A stretch of DNA of 64,000 nucleotides, taken from contig NZ_BSUM01000001.1 in the NCBI RefSeq assembly GCF_030161595.1, positions 2,232,001 to 2,296,000 of the forward strand, read 5' to 3'. The notes below the pieces were generated by a model that saw only the letters and a list, made by a program, of their open reading frames with translations, was not told the DNA's origin and did no database searches. Positions 31,635 through 42,253 of this stretch are shown here, piece after piece. The translations under genes and the position numbers were made by a program. Every line of letters begins with the position of its first letter. Within the stretch, counting starts at the first letter, position 1. The stretch comes from Litorihabitans aurantiacus. Lineage in GTDB: Bacteria > Actinomycetota > Actinomycetes > Actinomycetales > Beutenbergiaceae.

Positions 31635-32828
31635 TCAGAAGGGCAGCAGCCGGCGGGCGCGGGCGTACTCCCGCTCCGCCGCGGCCAGCACGTCGCGCCA
31701 GTCCGCCGCGGGCGGCACCGCCCGGTTGTGGGCCGCGATCCGCTCCCGCAGGCCCTCCTCGCGCGCCAGGCGCACGACGGCGGCCACCAGCCCGGCGTCG
31801 TCGTCGGCCAGCAGACCCTCGCGCTCGTCCGTGACGAACGACGTGATGCCGGTGCCGGCCAGCGCCACCACGGGCAGCCCCGACGTCCGGGCCTCCAGCG
31901 CGGCGATGCCGAAGGCCTCCAGCCGCGCGGGTGAGACGAAGGCGTCGTGCCGCGCGTACAGCGCCGGCAGGTCGCCGCGCGGCACGCGCCCGAGCAGGTG
32001 CACCGCGTCCGCCACCCCGAGCCGCTCCGCCTCGCGGCGCACGGCGGCGACGTCGGGCCCGTCCCCCGCGATGCTCAGCTCGACGGCGCCGCTCCCCAGC
32101 ACCTCGCGCGCCCCGGCCAGCGTGCGCACCAGCGTGCGGGTGCGCTTGCGCGGCGCGACCCGCTGCGTCGCGACCAGGCGGAGCACGCCGTCGTCCGCGC
32201 GCGCCTCGCCCGCGGGTGCCCAGGCGGCGACGTCCAGACCGTTCGGCAGCACCCCCACCTCGCCCGGCGCACCCTCCACGGGGAACGCGTGCGCCACCCG
32301 CTGCGCCGCGACGTCGCTGACGGCCGAGAGCGCCGCGCTCTCCCCGTCCCAGCGCAGCGCCCGGGCGCCGAACCGCAGCGGAGCCTCGACGCCGTCGAGC
32401 ATGCAGTGCCAGGTGATCGCGAGCGGGAGCCGCGCGGCCCGCGCCGAGCGTGCGCCCTGGAACGCGAACGGGGACAGCACGCCCGCGTGCACGTGCACGA
32501 CGTCGGGAGCGAGCGCGCGCAGGCGGCGGGCGATCAGCGCGGACCCCCGCGGGTGCACCGGGAGGCCCGCGACGAGGCGCGAGGCGATCCGGTGCAGGCG
32601 GACGCCGCCCGCCGTCGTCGTGACCGACCGGTAGCGGTCACCGCCGGCACCACCAGCACCGCCGGCCCCTCCCGGGGCGTCGCCGTCGTCCCCCGGCGCG
32701 CCCGCCGTCGCGGTGAGCACGTGCACCTCGTGCCCCGCGGCCACCTGGTGCGCCGCGAGGTCGCCCACCTGCGTCTCGATCCCGCCCACGCGTGGCGCGA
32801 AGCAGTCCGAGACGTGCACGATCCTCAC
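31635..32828 (-). CDS. Family 4 glycosyltransferase
   Basis: A 397-residue GT-B fold transferase. The N-terminal half has MRIVHVSDCFAPRVGGIETQ, with the glycine pair typical of GT4 acceptor domains, and PDVVHVHAGVLSPFAF. The C-terminal half has LPNGLDVAAWAP near 205, RLVATQRVAPRKRTRTLV, LSIAGDGPDVAAVRREAERLG, VHLLGRVPRGDLPALYARHDAFVSPARLEAFGIAALEA with the EX7E nucleotide-sugar site, and GLPVVALAGTGI. It probably builds a cell-wall glycolipid or polysaccharide using a nucleotide-sugar donor; the acceptor is unknown. A Gly/Ala-rich insert lies near residues 47-65. GTG at 32828 is the start. It lies 45 bases downstream of guaA on the same strand. Confidence 0.9.
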   Translation of the reverse strand: MRIVHVSDCFAPRVGGIETQVGDLAAHQVAAGHEVHVLTATAGAPGDDGDAPGGAGGAGGAGGDRYRSVTTTAGGVRLHRIASRLVAGLPVHPRGSALIARRLRALAPDVVHVHAGVLSPFAFQGARSARAARLPLAITWHCMLDGVEAPLRFGARALRWDGESAALSAVSDVAAQRVAHAFPVEGAPGEVGVLPNGLDVAAWAPAGEARADDGVLRLVATQRVAPRKRTRTLVRTLAGAREVLGSGAVELSIAGDGPDVAAVRREAERLGVADAVHLLGRVPRGDLPALYARHDAFVSPARLEAFGIAALEARTSGLPVVALAGTGITSFVTDEREGLLADDDAGLVAAVVRLAREEGLRERIAAHNRAVPPAADWRDVLAAAEREYARARRLLPF

Positions 32829-32871
32829 GACACCGTCCTCACGCCACGACCCGCCCGGCGACCACCACGGG

Positions 32872-34454
<1,583 letters not shown>

Positions 34455-34463
34455 GCGGCCAGT

Positions 34464-34868
34464 TTAGGCGCGACGCGCGCGCACGCTCTCCACCGGCCAG
34501 GCCGCCGCGCGCTTCTCCACGACGAACGACAGGACGGGCACGACGCCGCCGAGCACCAGGACAACGAGCCGCCCCAGGGTCCAGCGCGCCTTCGACCACA
34601 GGTCGAACACCGTCACGATGTAGACGACGTAGACCCAGCCGTGCACGAACGGCACCCAGCCGAAGTAGGTGTCCACCCACGGCAGCTTCAGGACGTAGTC
34701 CAGCACCATCTCGACGCACAGCAGCAGCAGAAACGCCCCGGTGATGAACGCCATCACGCGGTAGCGGCCGAACGGCTTGCGCGTCCGCTCCGCCACGGCC
34801 GCGGCGGGAGCGCCGGGGGTCGATCCTGCGGGCTCGGCTGCGGGGGACGACGGCGCGGGCTGACTCAT
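34464..34868 (-). CDS. DUF3817 membrane protein
   Basis: A 134-residue protein with three hydrophobic segments (RVMAFITGAFLLLLCVEMVLDY, YFGWVPFVHGWVYVVYIVTVF, LGRLVVLVLGGVVPVLSFVVE) after a 30-residue Pro/Ala-rich head. FVHGW-YVVYI and the position directly upstream of guaA match the DUF3817 family (an integral membrane protein of unknown function). The ATG at 34868 is favoured by the GAGGATGGGGG just before it; a longer in-frame start at 34934 lacks a ribosome-binding site. Its stop lies nine bases before the guaA start, so it is probably cotranscribed with guaA. Confidence 0.82.
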   Translation of the reverse strand: MSQPAPSSPAAEPAGSTPGAPAAAVAERTRKPFGRYRVMAFITGAFLLLLCVEMVLDYVLKLPWVDTYFGWVPFVHGWVYVVYIVTVFDLWSKARWTLGRLVVLVLGGVVPVLSFVVEKRAAAWPVESVRARRA

Positions 34869-34940
34869 GCCCCCATCCTCGCAAAGGTCGCCGGCGGGAT
34901 CGTCGCGGGTGCGCGCCGCCGTCGCGAACCTCACGTCCGC

Positions 34941-34962
34941 GGTCGCTTAAATCGTTGCGACC
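34941..34962. promoter_or_regulatory. Inverted repeat GGTCGC-N10-GCGACC upstream of ABC exporter operon
   Basis: GGTCGC (34941-34946) and GCGACC (34957-34962) flank a relatively AT-rich TTAAATCGTT in the 123-base divergent region between DUF3817/guaA and the exporter pair. It is 29 bases before the exporter GTG and could be an operator or promoter element. Confidence 0.35.
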
Positions 34963-34991
34963 CCAGGAGCGACCTCACCTAGGCTCGCACG

Positions 34992-36842
34992 GTGCTCCAG
35001 CTCCACCGCCCCGCCACGTCCCACGCCCCGACCTCCGGCGTGGGGCGCTACCTGTGGTGGCGTGCGGGTCAGCAGAAGGGCCTCGTCGTCGCGGGTGTCG
35101 CCCTCGGCGTCGTGCACGCCATGACCCAGGCAGGCGCGCCGTACGTGCTCGGCCGCGCCGTCGACGACGGCCTCGAGCAGGGGATCTCCCCCGCGCTGCT
35201 CACGTGGGCCGGCGCGCTGCTCGGCCTGTGGGTGCTGCGCGCGCTCACCGGCGTGATCGCGCACCGGGTCGACGTCGCGAACTGGCTGCGCGCGTGCCTC
35301 GGCACGATCCACCTCATGGGGGCCACGGTCGCCGCCACCGGCGAGAACGTGCGCCGCACGCTGCCCACGGGCGAGGTCGTGGCCACCGTCGCCTCCGACT
35401 CGCCGCGCATCGGCGAGATCTACGCGTTCGCGGGGCGGTTCTTCGGCGGGCTCATCGCCTACGTCGCCGTCGCGATCATCCTCCTGCACGCCTCGGCGCC
35501 CCTCGGTCTGGCGGTGCTGCTCGGCATCCCCCTGGTGGCCGGGATCCTCGCGATCATCGTGCGACCGCTGCAGCGGCGCCAGGCCGAGCACCGCGAGCAG
35601 AACGGCCGCCTGACCACCCTTGGCGCGGACACCGTCTCCGGCCTGCGCATCCTGCGCGGCATCGGCGGCGAGGAGGCGTTCACCGCCCGGTACCGCGCGC
35701 AGTCGCAGCGCGTGCGGGAGGCGGGGGTGCGCGTGGCCGGCACGCAGTCGCTGCTGGACATGATGCAGACGCTGCTGCCCGGCCTCTTCCTCGCCGGTGT
35801 CATCTGGTACGGCGCCCGCCTCGCGATCGCGGGCGACATCGCGCCGGGCGAGCTCGTGGCCTTCTACGGGTACGCCGCGTTCCTGACGGCACCGCTCAAC
35901 GACGCGACGCAGGGCGTGCAGATCTTCACGCGCGCCCGCATCGCCGCGCGGCGCGTGCTCGACGTGCTGCGCGTGCCGCCGGCCGTGACCGACGTCGGCG
36001 CGACGTCGACCCTCCCGACCGGCCCCGCCGTGCTGGAGGACCCCTCGAGCGGGCTGCGCGTCGAGCCCGGGACGTTCGTCGCGCTCGTGGCGGCCGACCC
36101 CGACGAGACGGCCGCGCTCGCCACGCGCCTGGGACGGTTCGACGACGCGGGCGGCGCCGCGAGCCCGCTGCTGGGCGGCGTCGCGCTCGCGGACGTCCCC
36201 CTGTCGGAGGTCCGCCGCCGCGTCGTCGTCTCCGAGGCGACGCCGAGCATCTTCACCGGTGTGCTGGCCGACGAGCTCGACGTGCGCGAGCGCGGTGACT
36301 CGGGCGCCGTCGCGCACGCCATGACGGTCGCCGACGCCGGTGACGTCATCACATCCGTCCCCGGCGGCCTGGGCGGCACCGTGGCCGAGAAGGGCCGCTC
36401 GCTCTCCGGCGGGCAGCGCCAGCGCGTCGCCCTCGCCCGGGCGCTCATGACCGACGCGGAGGTGCTCGTGCTGATCGAGCCGACCTCCGCCGTCGACGCC
36501 CACACGGAGGCGCGCATCGCGAGCCGCCTGCGCCCCGCGCGCGAGGGCCGCACGACGGTCGTGGTCTCGGCGAGCCCGCTCGTGCTGGACCAGGTCGACG
36601 AGGTCGTGCTGGTCGAGGACGGGCGCGTCGCCGCGCGCGGCAGCCACCACGAGCTGATGCACGACGCCGAGCTCGCGGTGCGCGGCGAGGTCACCGGGGC
36701 GCGGGCCGAGGCCGCCGTGGCCTACCGGCGCGTCGTGAGCCGCAGCGTCGACGACGACGCGCCCGCCGAGACGCCGGGCGAGACCGACCTGACCGACACG
36801 ACCGACCTGACCGAGCAGACACTGACGGGAGGTGCCCGATGA
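34992..36842 (+). CDS. ABC exporter half-transporter with degenerate nucleotide-binding motifs
   Basis: A 616-residue half-exporter: six helices (residues about 20-310) and an ABC domain. Its Walker A position (about 364) reads VALVAADPDETAALATRL with no GxxGxGK[ST]. Walker B reads VLVLIEPTSAVD with Ile in place of the Asp, and the H-loop region reads VVVSASPLVLD without His. The signature LSGGQRQRVALARAL near 470 is perfect. So this subunit cannot form a normal Walker site but can complete the partner's. It is coupled to the next gene by an ATGA overlap, and the two form a heterodimer. GTG at 34992 is the start. The C-terminal 40 residues are Thr/Asp-rich. The substrate is unknown (drug, peptide or lipid). 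Confidence 0.9.
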   Translation: MLQLHRPATSHAPTSGVGRYLWWRAGQQKGLVVAGVALGVVHAMTQAGAPYVLGRAVDDGLEQGISPALLTWAGALLGLWVLRALTGVIAHRVDVANWLRACLGTIHLMGATVAATGENVRRTLPTGEVVATVASDSPRIGEIYAFAGRFFGGLIAYVAVAIILLHASAPLGLAVLLGIPLVAGILAIIVRPLQRRQAEHREQNGRLTTLGADTVSGLRILRGIGGEEAFTARYRAQSQRVREAGVRVAGTQSLLDMMQTLLPGLFLAGVIWYGARLAIAGDIAPGELVAFYGYAAFLTAPLNDATQGVQIFTRARIAARRVLDVLRVPPAVTDVGATSTLPTGPAVLEDPSSGLRVEPGTFVALVAADPDETAALATRLGRFDDAGGAASPLLGGVALADVPLSEVRRRVVVSEATPSIFTGVLADELDVRERGDSGAVAHAMTVADAGDVITSVPGGLGGTVAEKGRSLSGGQRQRVALARALMTDAEVLVLIEPTSAVDAHTEARIASRLRPAREGRTTVVVSASPLVLDQVDEVVLVEDGRVAARGSHHELMHDAELAVRGEVTGARAEAAVAYRRVVSRSVDDDAPAETPGETDLTDTTDLTEQTLTGGAR

Positions 36843-38578
36843 GCACCACGCTCCCCATCGCGGACGGCCCCCAGCTGCGCCGCGACGCCGGCGCCCTGCT
36901 GCGCCGCCACGCGGGCGGCTTCACGCGCGTCGGGCTGCTCCAGGGCCTCGCGGCCACGGCCGGTCTCGCCGGCCCGTTCCTGCTCGGCCGGATCGTCGAC
37001 GACGTGGTGGGCGGGACGGACGTCTCCGCCGTCGACCAGGCCGTCCTCGTACTGGTCGTCGCGGTGCTCGCCCAGGCGATCACGGTGCGCTTCGCCCAGC
37101 GCTCCTCGATGGTGCTCGGCGAGACGATCTTCGCGCAGCTGCGCGAGGAGTTCATCGCGCGCATCACCGCGCTGCCGCTCTCGACCGTCGAGAAGGCGGG
37201 CACGGGCGACCTCGTGGGACGCACGACCAACGACGTCGACCGCGTGCAGCACACCGTGCGCTTCGGCATCCCGCGCGTGCTCGTCGCGGTCACCACGATC
37301 CTCCTGACCGTCGTGGCCGCGGCGCTGACCAGCTGGGTGGTCGCGCTGGCGCTCGTGGTCGGCGTCCCGATCCTGCTGATCGCCGTGCGCCGGTACCTCG
37401 CGCGCGCCACGACGGCCTACCTGCGCGAGTCGGCCGCCTACACCGCGATCAACGGCACCTTCACCGAGACCGTCGAGGGCGCGCGCACCGTCGAGGCGCT
37501 GGCGCTCGCGCGCCGTCGCCGGCTGCGGGGCGACGCCGACCTCGCCGAGACGGTCGAGGCCGAGTGGGCCACCCTGCGGCTGCGCCAGCAGCTCTTCCCC
37601 GCCGTCGACATGGCCTTCGGGCTGCCGAGCGTCGTGGTGCTGCTCTGGGGCGGCTACCTCGTCTCGCAGGGGCAGGTCACCGTCGGCGCGGTCACGACCG
37701 TGGCGCTGTACACCGTGCAGCTGATGAACCCCGTGTGGGAGCTCATCTTCTGGGTCGACGAGATCCAGGTGGCGACCGTCTCGCTCGCCCGCATCTTCGG
37801 GATCTCCCGCGTCGCCCCGGACCGCACGGCCACGGACGAGCAGCCCGACGACGAGCACATCGTGGCCAGCGACGTCACCTACGCCTACCGCGAGGGCGTC
37901 CCCGTCCTGCACGGCATCGACCTCGACCTCGCCGTCGGCGAGCGCCTCGCGGTCGTCGGCCCCTCCGGCGCCGGGAAGTCGACGTTCGGGCGGATGCTCG
38001 CGGGTGTCCACCCGCCCACGGGCGGCCGCGTCGCCGTCGGCGGGGTGCCGCTGGTCGACCTCCCGCTCGACGAGCTGCGCGGGCACGTCGCCCTGGTCAC
38101 CCAGGAGCACCACGTGTTCGTGGGCACGCTCGCGGACAACCTGCGGCTCGCGAAGCCGGCGGCCGACGACGACGAGATCGCCGCCGCGCTCGGCGCCGTC
38201 GACGCACTCGGGTGGGCCCGCGCCCTACCGTCCGGGTTCGACACCGAGGTGGGCTCGGGGAGCCACGAGCTGACGCCCGCCCAGGCGCAGCAGCTCGCGC
38301 TGGCGCGCCTGGTGCTGCTGGACCCGCACACCCTGGTGCTCGATGAGGCGACCTCGCTCATCGACCCGCGCCAGGCGCGCGACCTCGAGGCCTCGCTCGC
38401 CGGGGTGCTCGAGGGGCGCACCGTCGTCGCGATCGCCCACCGCCTGTACACGGCGCACGACGCCGACCGCGTCGCCGTCATCGACGCCGGGCGCATCACG
38501 GAGATCGGCCCGCACCACGACCTCGTCGAGCGCGGCGGCGACTACGCCGCGCTGTGGCACTCCTGGCAGAGCGAGTAG
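36839..38578 (+). CDS. ABC exporter half-transporter, catalytic partner
   Basis: A 579-residue half-exporter with six helices (residues about 30-310) and an ABC domain with a perfect Walker A (GPSGAGKST near 374), Walker B (TLVLDEATSLID near 499) and H-loop (IAHRL). Its signature is degraded: LTPAQAQQLALARL replaces LSGGQxQR near 477. Complementation with the partner's intact LSGGQ gives one competent ATP site and one wholly degenerate site. ATG at 36839 overlaps the previous stop. The gene ends at 38578 with no clear hairpin after it. Confidence 0.92.
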   Translation: MSTTLPIADGPQLRRDAGALLRRHAGGFTRVGLLQGLAATAGLAGPFLLGRIVDDVVGGTDVSAVDQAVLVLVVAVLAQAITVRFAQRSSMVLGETIFAQLREEFIARITALPLSTVEKAGTGDLVGRTTNDVDRVQHTVRFGIPRVLVAVTTILLTVVAAALTSWVVALALVVGVPILLIAVRRYLARATTAYLRESAAYTAINGTFTETVEGARTVEALALARRRRLRGDADLAETVEAEWATLRLRQQLFPAVDMAFGLPSVVVLLWGGYLVSQGQVTVGAVTTVALYTVQLMNPVWELIFWVDEIQVATVSLARIFGISRVAPDRTATDEQPDDEHIVASDVTYAYREGVPVLHGIDLDLAVGERLAVVGPSGAGKSTFGRMLAGVHPPTGGRVAVGGVPLVDLPLDELRGHVALVTQEHHVFVGTLADNLRLAKPAADDDEIAAALGAVDALGWARALPSGFDTEVGSGSHELTPAQAQQLALARLVLLDPHTLVLDEATSLIDPRQARDLEASLAGVLEGRTVVAIAHRLYTAHDADRVAVIDAGRITEIGPHHDLVERGGDYAALWHSWQSE

Positions 38579-38630
38579 TCCGCACCGGTCGCGTGCCGGC
38601 CGGGTGCGCTGCGGATGCCCTGGTCGCGGT

Positions 38631-39530
38631 CTACCGGGCGTCGGCCCGGGGCGCACCGGCCGCGTCGACCTCGGCGTCCTCGCGCCGCGCGAGAGCCTCG
38701 TCCCGCACCAGGCGGTACCAGACGAGCAGCGCGAACGCGCCGAACACGTACCACTCGATCGCGTAGGCGAGGTTGCGGATGTCGACGCCGCCCCCGCCGT
38801 CGAGCGAGGGCGCCGGCACGGCGACGAGTCCGCCCAGCCCGGCGGTCGAGGCCTCGTTCGGCACGAGGTAGGCGTTGTAGATCGGCAGCCCCCACGTGCC
38901 GGCGAAGTAGGCGGGGCTGATCGAGTCGACCTGGCCGGGCGGCAGCGCCGCGTTCTCGAACGCCTCCCCCGCCGTGACGGCCCCGGTCACGGTCACGGTG
39001 CCGCCGGGCGCGGGCGGCACGTCGTCGGTGCCGGCGCTCCACCCGCGCACGACGGCGAGCCACGCGCCCGTCGCCTCCACCCGCAGGGGCGTGACGACGA
39101 GGTAGCCCGTCTCGCCGTCGACCACGCGACCCGGGACGAGCTGCTGGCCCGCGGGGTCGAACGTGCCGGTGACCGCGAGGGGATGGCCGACGAGCGAGCC
39201 CATGACGTGGGCGCCGGGCTCGAGCGCGTCGGTGAGCGGACGGGGCGGCGCGTCGGACAGCGCGGCCTCGGCCGCGTCGCGCGCCGCGTCCGCGCGCTCG
39301 AACGCGCGGTCGATCTGCCACGCCCCGAGGCGGATGCAGACGAGGGCGGCGACGACGATGAGCGCGAGGAGACCGAGCATGCGCGGTGAGCCTGCCGCCG
39401 CCAGCAGCTCGCGGGGTGCCGGACGAGGCGGCCTGCCCGCGGACGGCGCCGGTTCGGAGGCAGGCTCCGCGGCCGGGACCGGTGTCGCCGACGGGGCCGC
39501 GCCGTCGGCGGGAGCAGGGTCGTCGAGCAC
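38631..39530 (-). CDS. SURF1-family protein (cytochrome oxidase assembly)
   Basis: A 299-residue membrane protein with an N-terminal helix (MLGLLALIVVAALVCIRLGAWQIDR near 51-75) carrying the SURF1 GxWQ-R motif. A large extracytoplasmic domain follows (VTGTFDPAGQQLVPGRVVDGETGYLVVTPL, WLAVVRGW), then a C-terminal helix (RNLAYAIEWYVFGAFALLVWYRLVR) with the family NLxYAxEW motif. SURF1 proteins assist heme a3/CuB assembly of aa3-type cytochrome c oxidase. A Pro/Ala-rich cytoplasmic head of about 45 residues precedes the first helix. The start is GTG at 39530. The gene converges with the ABC exporter (52-base gap). Confidence 0.93.
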   Translation of the reverse strand: MLDDPAPADGAAPSATPVPAAEPASEPAPSAGRPPRPAPRELLAAAGSPRMLGLLALIVVAALVCIRLGAWQIDRAFERADAARDAAEAALSDAPPRPLTDALEPGAHVMGSLVGHPLAVTGTFDPAGQQLVPGRVVDGETGYLVVTPLRVEATGAWLAVVRGWSAGTDDVPPAPGGTVTVTGAVTAGEAFENAALPPGQVDSISPAYFAGTWGLPIYNAYLVPNEASTAGLGGLVAVPAPSLDGGGGVDIRNLAYAIEWYVFGAFALLVWYRLVRDEALARREDAEVDAAGAPRADAR

Positions 39531-39715
39531 ACGTCCAGCCTACGTCCGTCGCACCGGTCGCTCCCGCGAGCCGCGACCGCCTCGTCGACCCGGCGCACGC
39601 GGACGCGTGAGAACGCTCACAGCAGCCTGGCGCACGGCCGCGGAACGCCCACGGCACCAGCGGCCCGGGACGTAGGGCACTCGCGCCGCCCCCCGAAAGA
39701 CGGCAAGGTGGAGGC

Positions 39716-42253
39716 ATGGCTACGGAGAACGGGGTCACCCCCTCCACGACGACCGCGCCGGGGTGGGCCCGCCGCCCCGACACCGCCCTCGAGCAGACAG
39801 TGCTGGAACGCATCGACCGGTGGTGGCGCGCGGCCAACTACCTCTCCGTGGGGCAGATCTACCTGCTCGCCAACCCGCTGCTCACGACTCCGCTCGACCG
39901 CGACGACGTCAAGCCGCGCCTGCTCGGCCACTGGGGCACGACCCCGGGTCTGAACTTCCTCTACGCCCACATGAACCGCGTGATCTCCGAGCGCGACGTG
40001 GACGCCATCTACATCACCGGTCCCGGTCACGGCGGCCCCGGCCTCGTGGCCAACTCCTACCTCGAGGGCACCTACACCGAGACGTACTCCGACGTCACTC
40101 AGGACGCGGAGGGCATGCGCCGTCTGTTCCGCCAGTTCTCCTTCCCCGGCGGGATCCCCAGCCACGTCGCGCCCGAGACGCCCGGATCCATCCACGAGGG
40201 CGGGGAGCTCGGCTACGCGCTGAGCCACGCCTACGGGGCCGCGTTCGACAACCCCGACCTCCTCGTACTGGCCGTGGTCGGCGACGGCGAGGCCGAGACG
40301 GGTCCGCTCGCCACCTCCTGGCACTCCAACAAGTTCGTCAATCCCGCGACCGACGGCGTCGTGCTGCCGGTGCTGCACCTCAACGGGTACAAGATCGCCA
40401 ACCCGACCGTGCTCGCGCGCATCGGCCAGGACGAGCTGCACGACCTCATGCGCGGCTACGGCCACACGCCGTACGAGTTCGTGGCCGGGTTCGACGACGA
40501 GGACCGCAGCTCCATCCACCGCCGCTACGCCGCGCTGCTGGACGAGGTGCTCGACGAGATCGTGGCGATCAAGGAGCGCGCCGCCGCGGGCGACACGTCA
40601 CGCCCGATGTGGCCCATGATCATCTTCCGCACCCCCAAGGGCTGGACCTGCCCCGAGATCATCGACGGCAAGAAGGCCGAGGACTCGTGGCGGGCCCACC
40701 AGGTGCCGCTCGCGAACGCCCGCGACACCCCCGAGCACCTGCAGGTGCTGGCCGACTGGCTGGGCTCCTACCGCGCCGAGGAGCTGTTCGACGCCGACGG
40801 TCGGCTCGACGCGGACGTCGCCTCGCTGGCGCCACGCGGAGAGAGGCGCATGAGCGCGAGCCCGCACGCCAACGGTGGTCTGCTGCTGCGCGACCTCCGC
40901 CTGCCGGACTTCCGCGAGTTCGCCGTCGACGTCCCGGCACCCGGTGCGTCGATCGCCGAGAGCACCAAGGTCCTCGGCCAGTGGCTCACCGAGGTGATCC
41001 GCCGCAACCCCGACAGCTTCCGCATCTTCGGTCCCGACGAGACCGCGTCCAACCGCCTCCAGGCCGTGTTCGCCGAGACCGACAAGGTCTGGAACGCCGA
41101 CGTCGTGCCGGGGGCGGACACCGACGAGCACCTCTCGCCCGAGGGCCGCGTGGTGGAGATGCTCAGCGAGCACCAGTGCCAGGGTTGGCTCGAGGGCTAC
41201 CTGCTGACGGGTCGCCACGGCCTGTTCAACTGCTACGAGGCCTTCATCCACATCGTCGACTCGATGCTCAACCAGCACGCCAAGTGGCTCAAGGTGACGC
41301 GCGAGATCCCGTGGCGCCGCCCGATCGGCTCGCTGAACTACCTGCTCTCGAGCCACGTCTGGCGCCAGGACCACAACGGCTTCAGCCACCAGGACCCCGG
41401 CTTCATCGACCACGTCGTGAACAAGAAGCCCGAGGTCGTGCGGGTCTACCTGCCGGCGGACGCCAACACCCTGCTGTCCACCTACGACCACTGCCTGCGC
41501 AGCCGCGACTACGTCAACGTCGTCGTCGCGGGCAAGCAGCCCGCCCCGCAGTTCCTGACGATGGACGAGGCCGTCGCGCACTGCACGCGCGGTCTGGGCA
41601 TCTGGGAGTGGGCGGGGACGGAGTCCGACGGCGAGGCCCCCGACGTCGTGCTGGCGTGCGCCGGGGACGTGCCGACCGTGGAGACGCTCGCGGCGGCCGA
41701 CCTGCTGCGGCAGCACGTGCCGGATCTGAAGGTCCGCGTGGTCAACGTCGTCGACCTCATGCGCCTGATGGACTCCACCGAGCACCCGCACGGTCTGACC
41801 GACTCGGACTTCGACGGCATCTTCACCACCGACCGGCCCGTCATCTTCGCCTACCACGGCTACCCGTGGCTCATCCACCGCCTCACCTACCGCCGCACCA
41901 ACCACGGCAACCTGCACGTGCGCGGGTACAAGGAGGAGGGCACCACCACCACGCCCTTCGACATGGTGATGCTCAACGACCTGGACAGGTACAAGCTCGT
42001 GATCGACACCATCGACCGCGTCCCCGGCCTCGCGGCCCGCTACGCCGGCCTGCGCCAGCGCATGGAGGACAAGCGCATCGAGGCCCGCCAGTACACGCGT
42101 CTGCACGGCGAGGATCTGCCGGAGGTGGCCGACTGGGTCTGGCCCGACGACGGCGACCGTGCCGGCAGCGCCGACGCCGGCGGTGCGCCGACCACGTCGC
42201 GCCGCCGGGGCGCCGCGTCCGCCACCGCCTCGACGGGCGGGGACAACGAGTGA
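39716..42253 (+). CDS. xfp: Xylulose-5-phosphate/fructose-6-phosphate phosphoketolase
   Basis: An 845-residue thiamine-diphosphate enzyme cleaving xylulose-5-P (and probably fructose-6-P) with phosphate to acetyl-phosphate. Hallmarks include [20 protein letters not shown] near 75, [10 protein letters not shown] near 98, the signature [20 protein letters not shown] near 162, the TPP-binding [17 protein letters not shown] near 188, and the second family signature ([25 protein letters not shown]) near 505. GGTGGAG precedes the ATG at 39716. The gene is the first of a tightly coupled xfp-pta-ackA operon, with its TGA overlapping the pta GTG. A Ser/Ala/Gly-rich tail of about 35 residues extends beyond the catalytic domain. 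Confidence 0.97.
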   Translation: MATENGVTPSTTTAPGWARRPDTALEQTVLERIDRWWRAANYLSVGQIYLLANPLLTTPLDRDDVKPRLLGHWGTTPGLNFLYAHMNRVISERDVDAIYITGPGHGGPGLVANSYLEGTYTETYSDVTQDAEGMRRLFRQFSFPGGIPSHVAPETPGSIHEGGELGYALSHAYGAAFDNPDLLVLAVVGDGEAETGPLATSWHSNKFVNPATDGVVLPVLHLNGYKIANPTVLARIGQDELHDLMRGYGHTPYEFVAGFDDEDRSSIHRRYAALLDEVLDEIVAIKERAAAGDTSRPMWPMIIFRTPKGWTCPEIIDGKKAEDSWRAHQVPLANARDTPEHLQVLADWLGSYRAEELFDADGRLDADVASLAPRGERRMSASPHANGGLLLRDLRLPDFREFAVDVPAPGASIAESTKVLGQWLTEVIRRNPDSFRIFGPDETASNRLQAVFAETDKVWNADVVPGADTDEHLSPEGRVVEMLSEHQCQGWLEGYLLTGRHGLFNCYEAFIHIVDSMLNQHAKWLKVTREIPWRRPIGSLNYLLSSHVWRQDHNGFSHQDPGFIDHVVNKKPEVVRVYLPADANTLLSTYDHCLRSRDYVNVVVAGKQPAPQFLTMDEAVAHCTRGLGIWEWAGTESDGEAPDVVLACAGDVPTVETLAAADLLRQHVPDLKVRVVNVVDLMRLMDSTEHPHGLTDSDFDGIFTTDRPVIFAYHGYPWLIHRLTYRRTNHGNLHVRGYKEEGTTTTPFDMVMLNDLDRYKLVIDTIDRVPGLAARYAGLRQRMEDKRIEARQYTRLHGEDLPEVADWVWPDDGDRAGSADAGGAPTTSRRRGAASATASTGGDNE

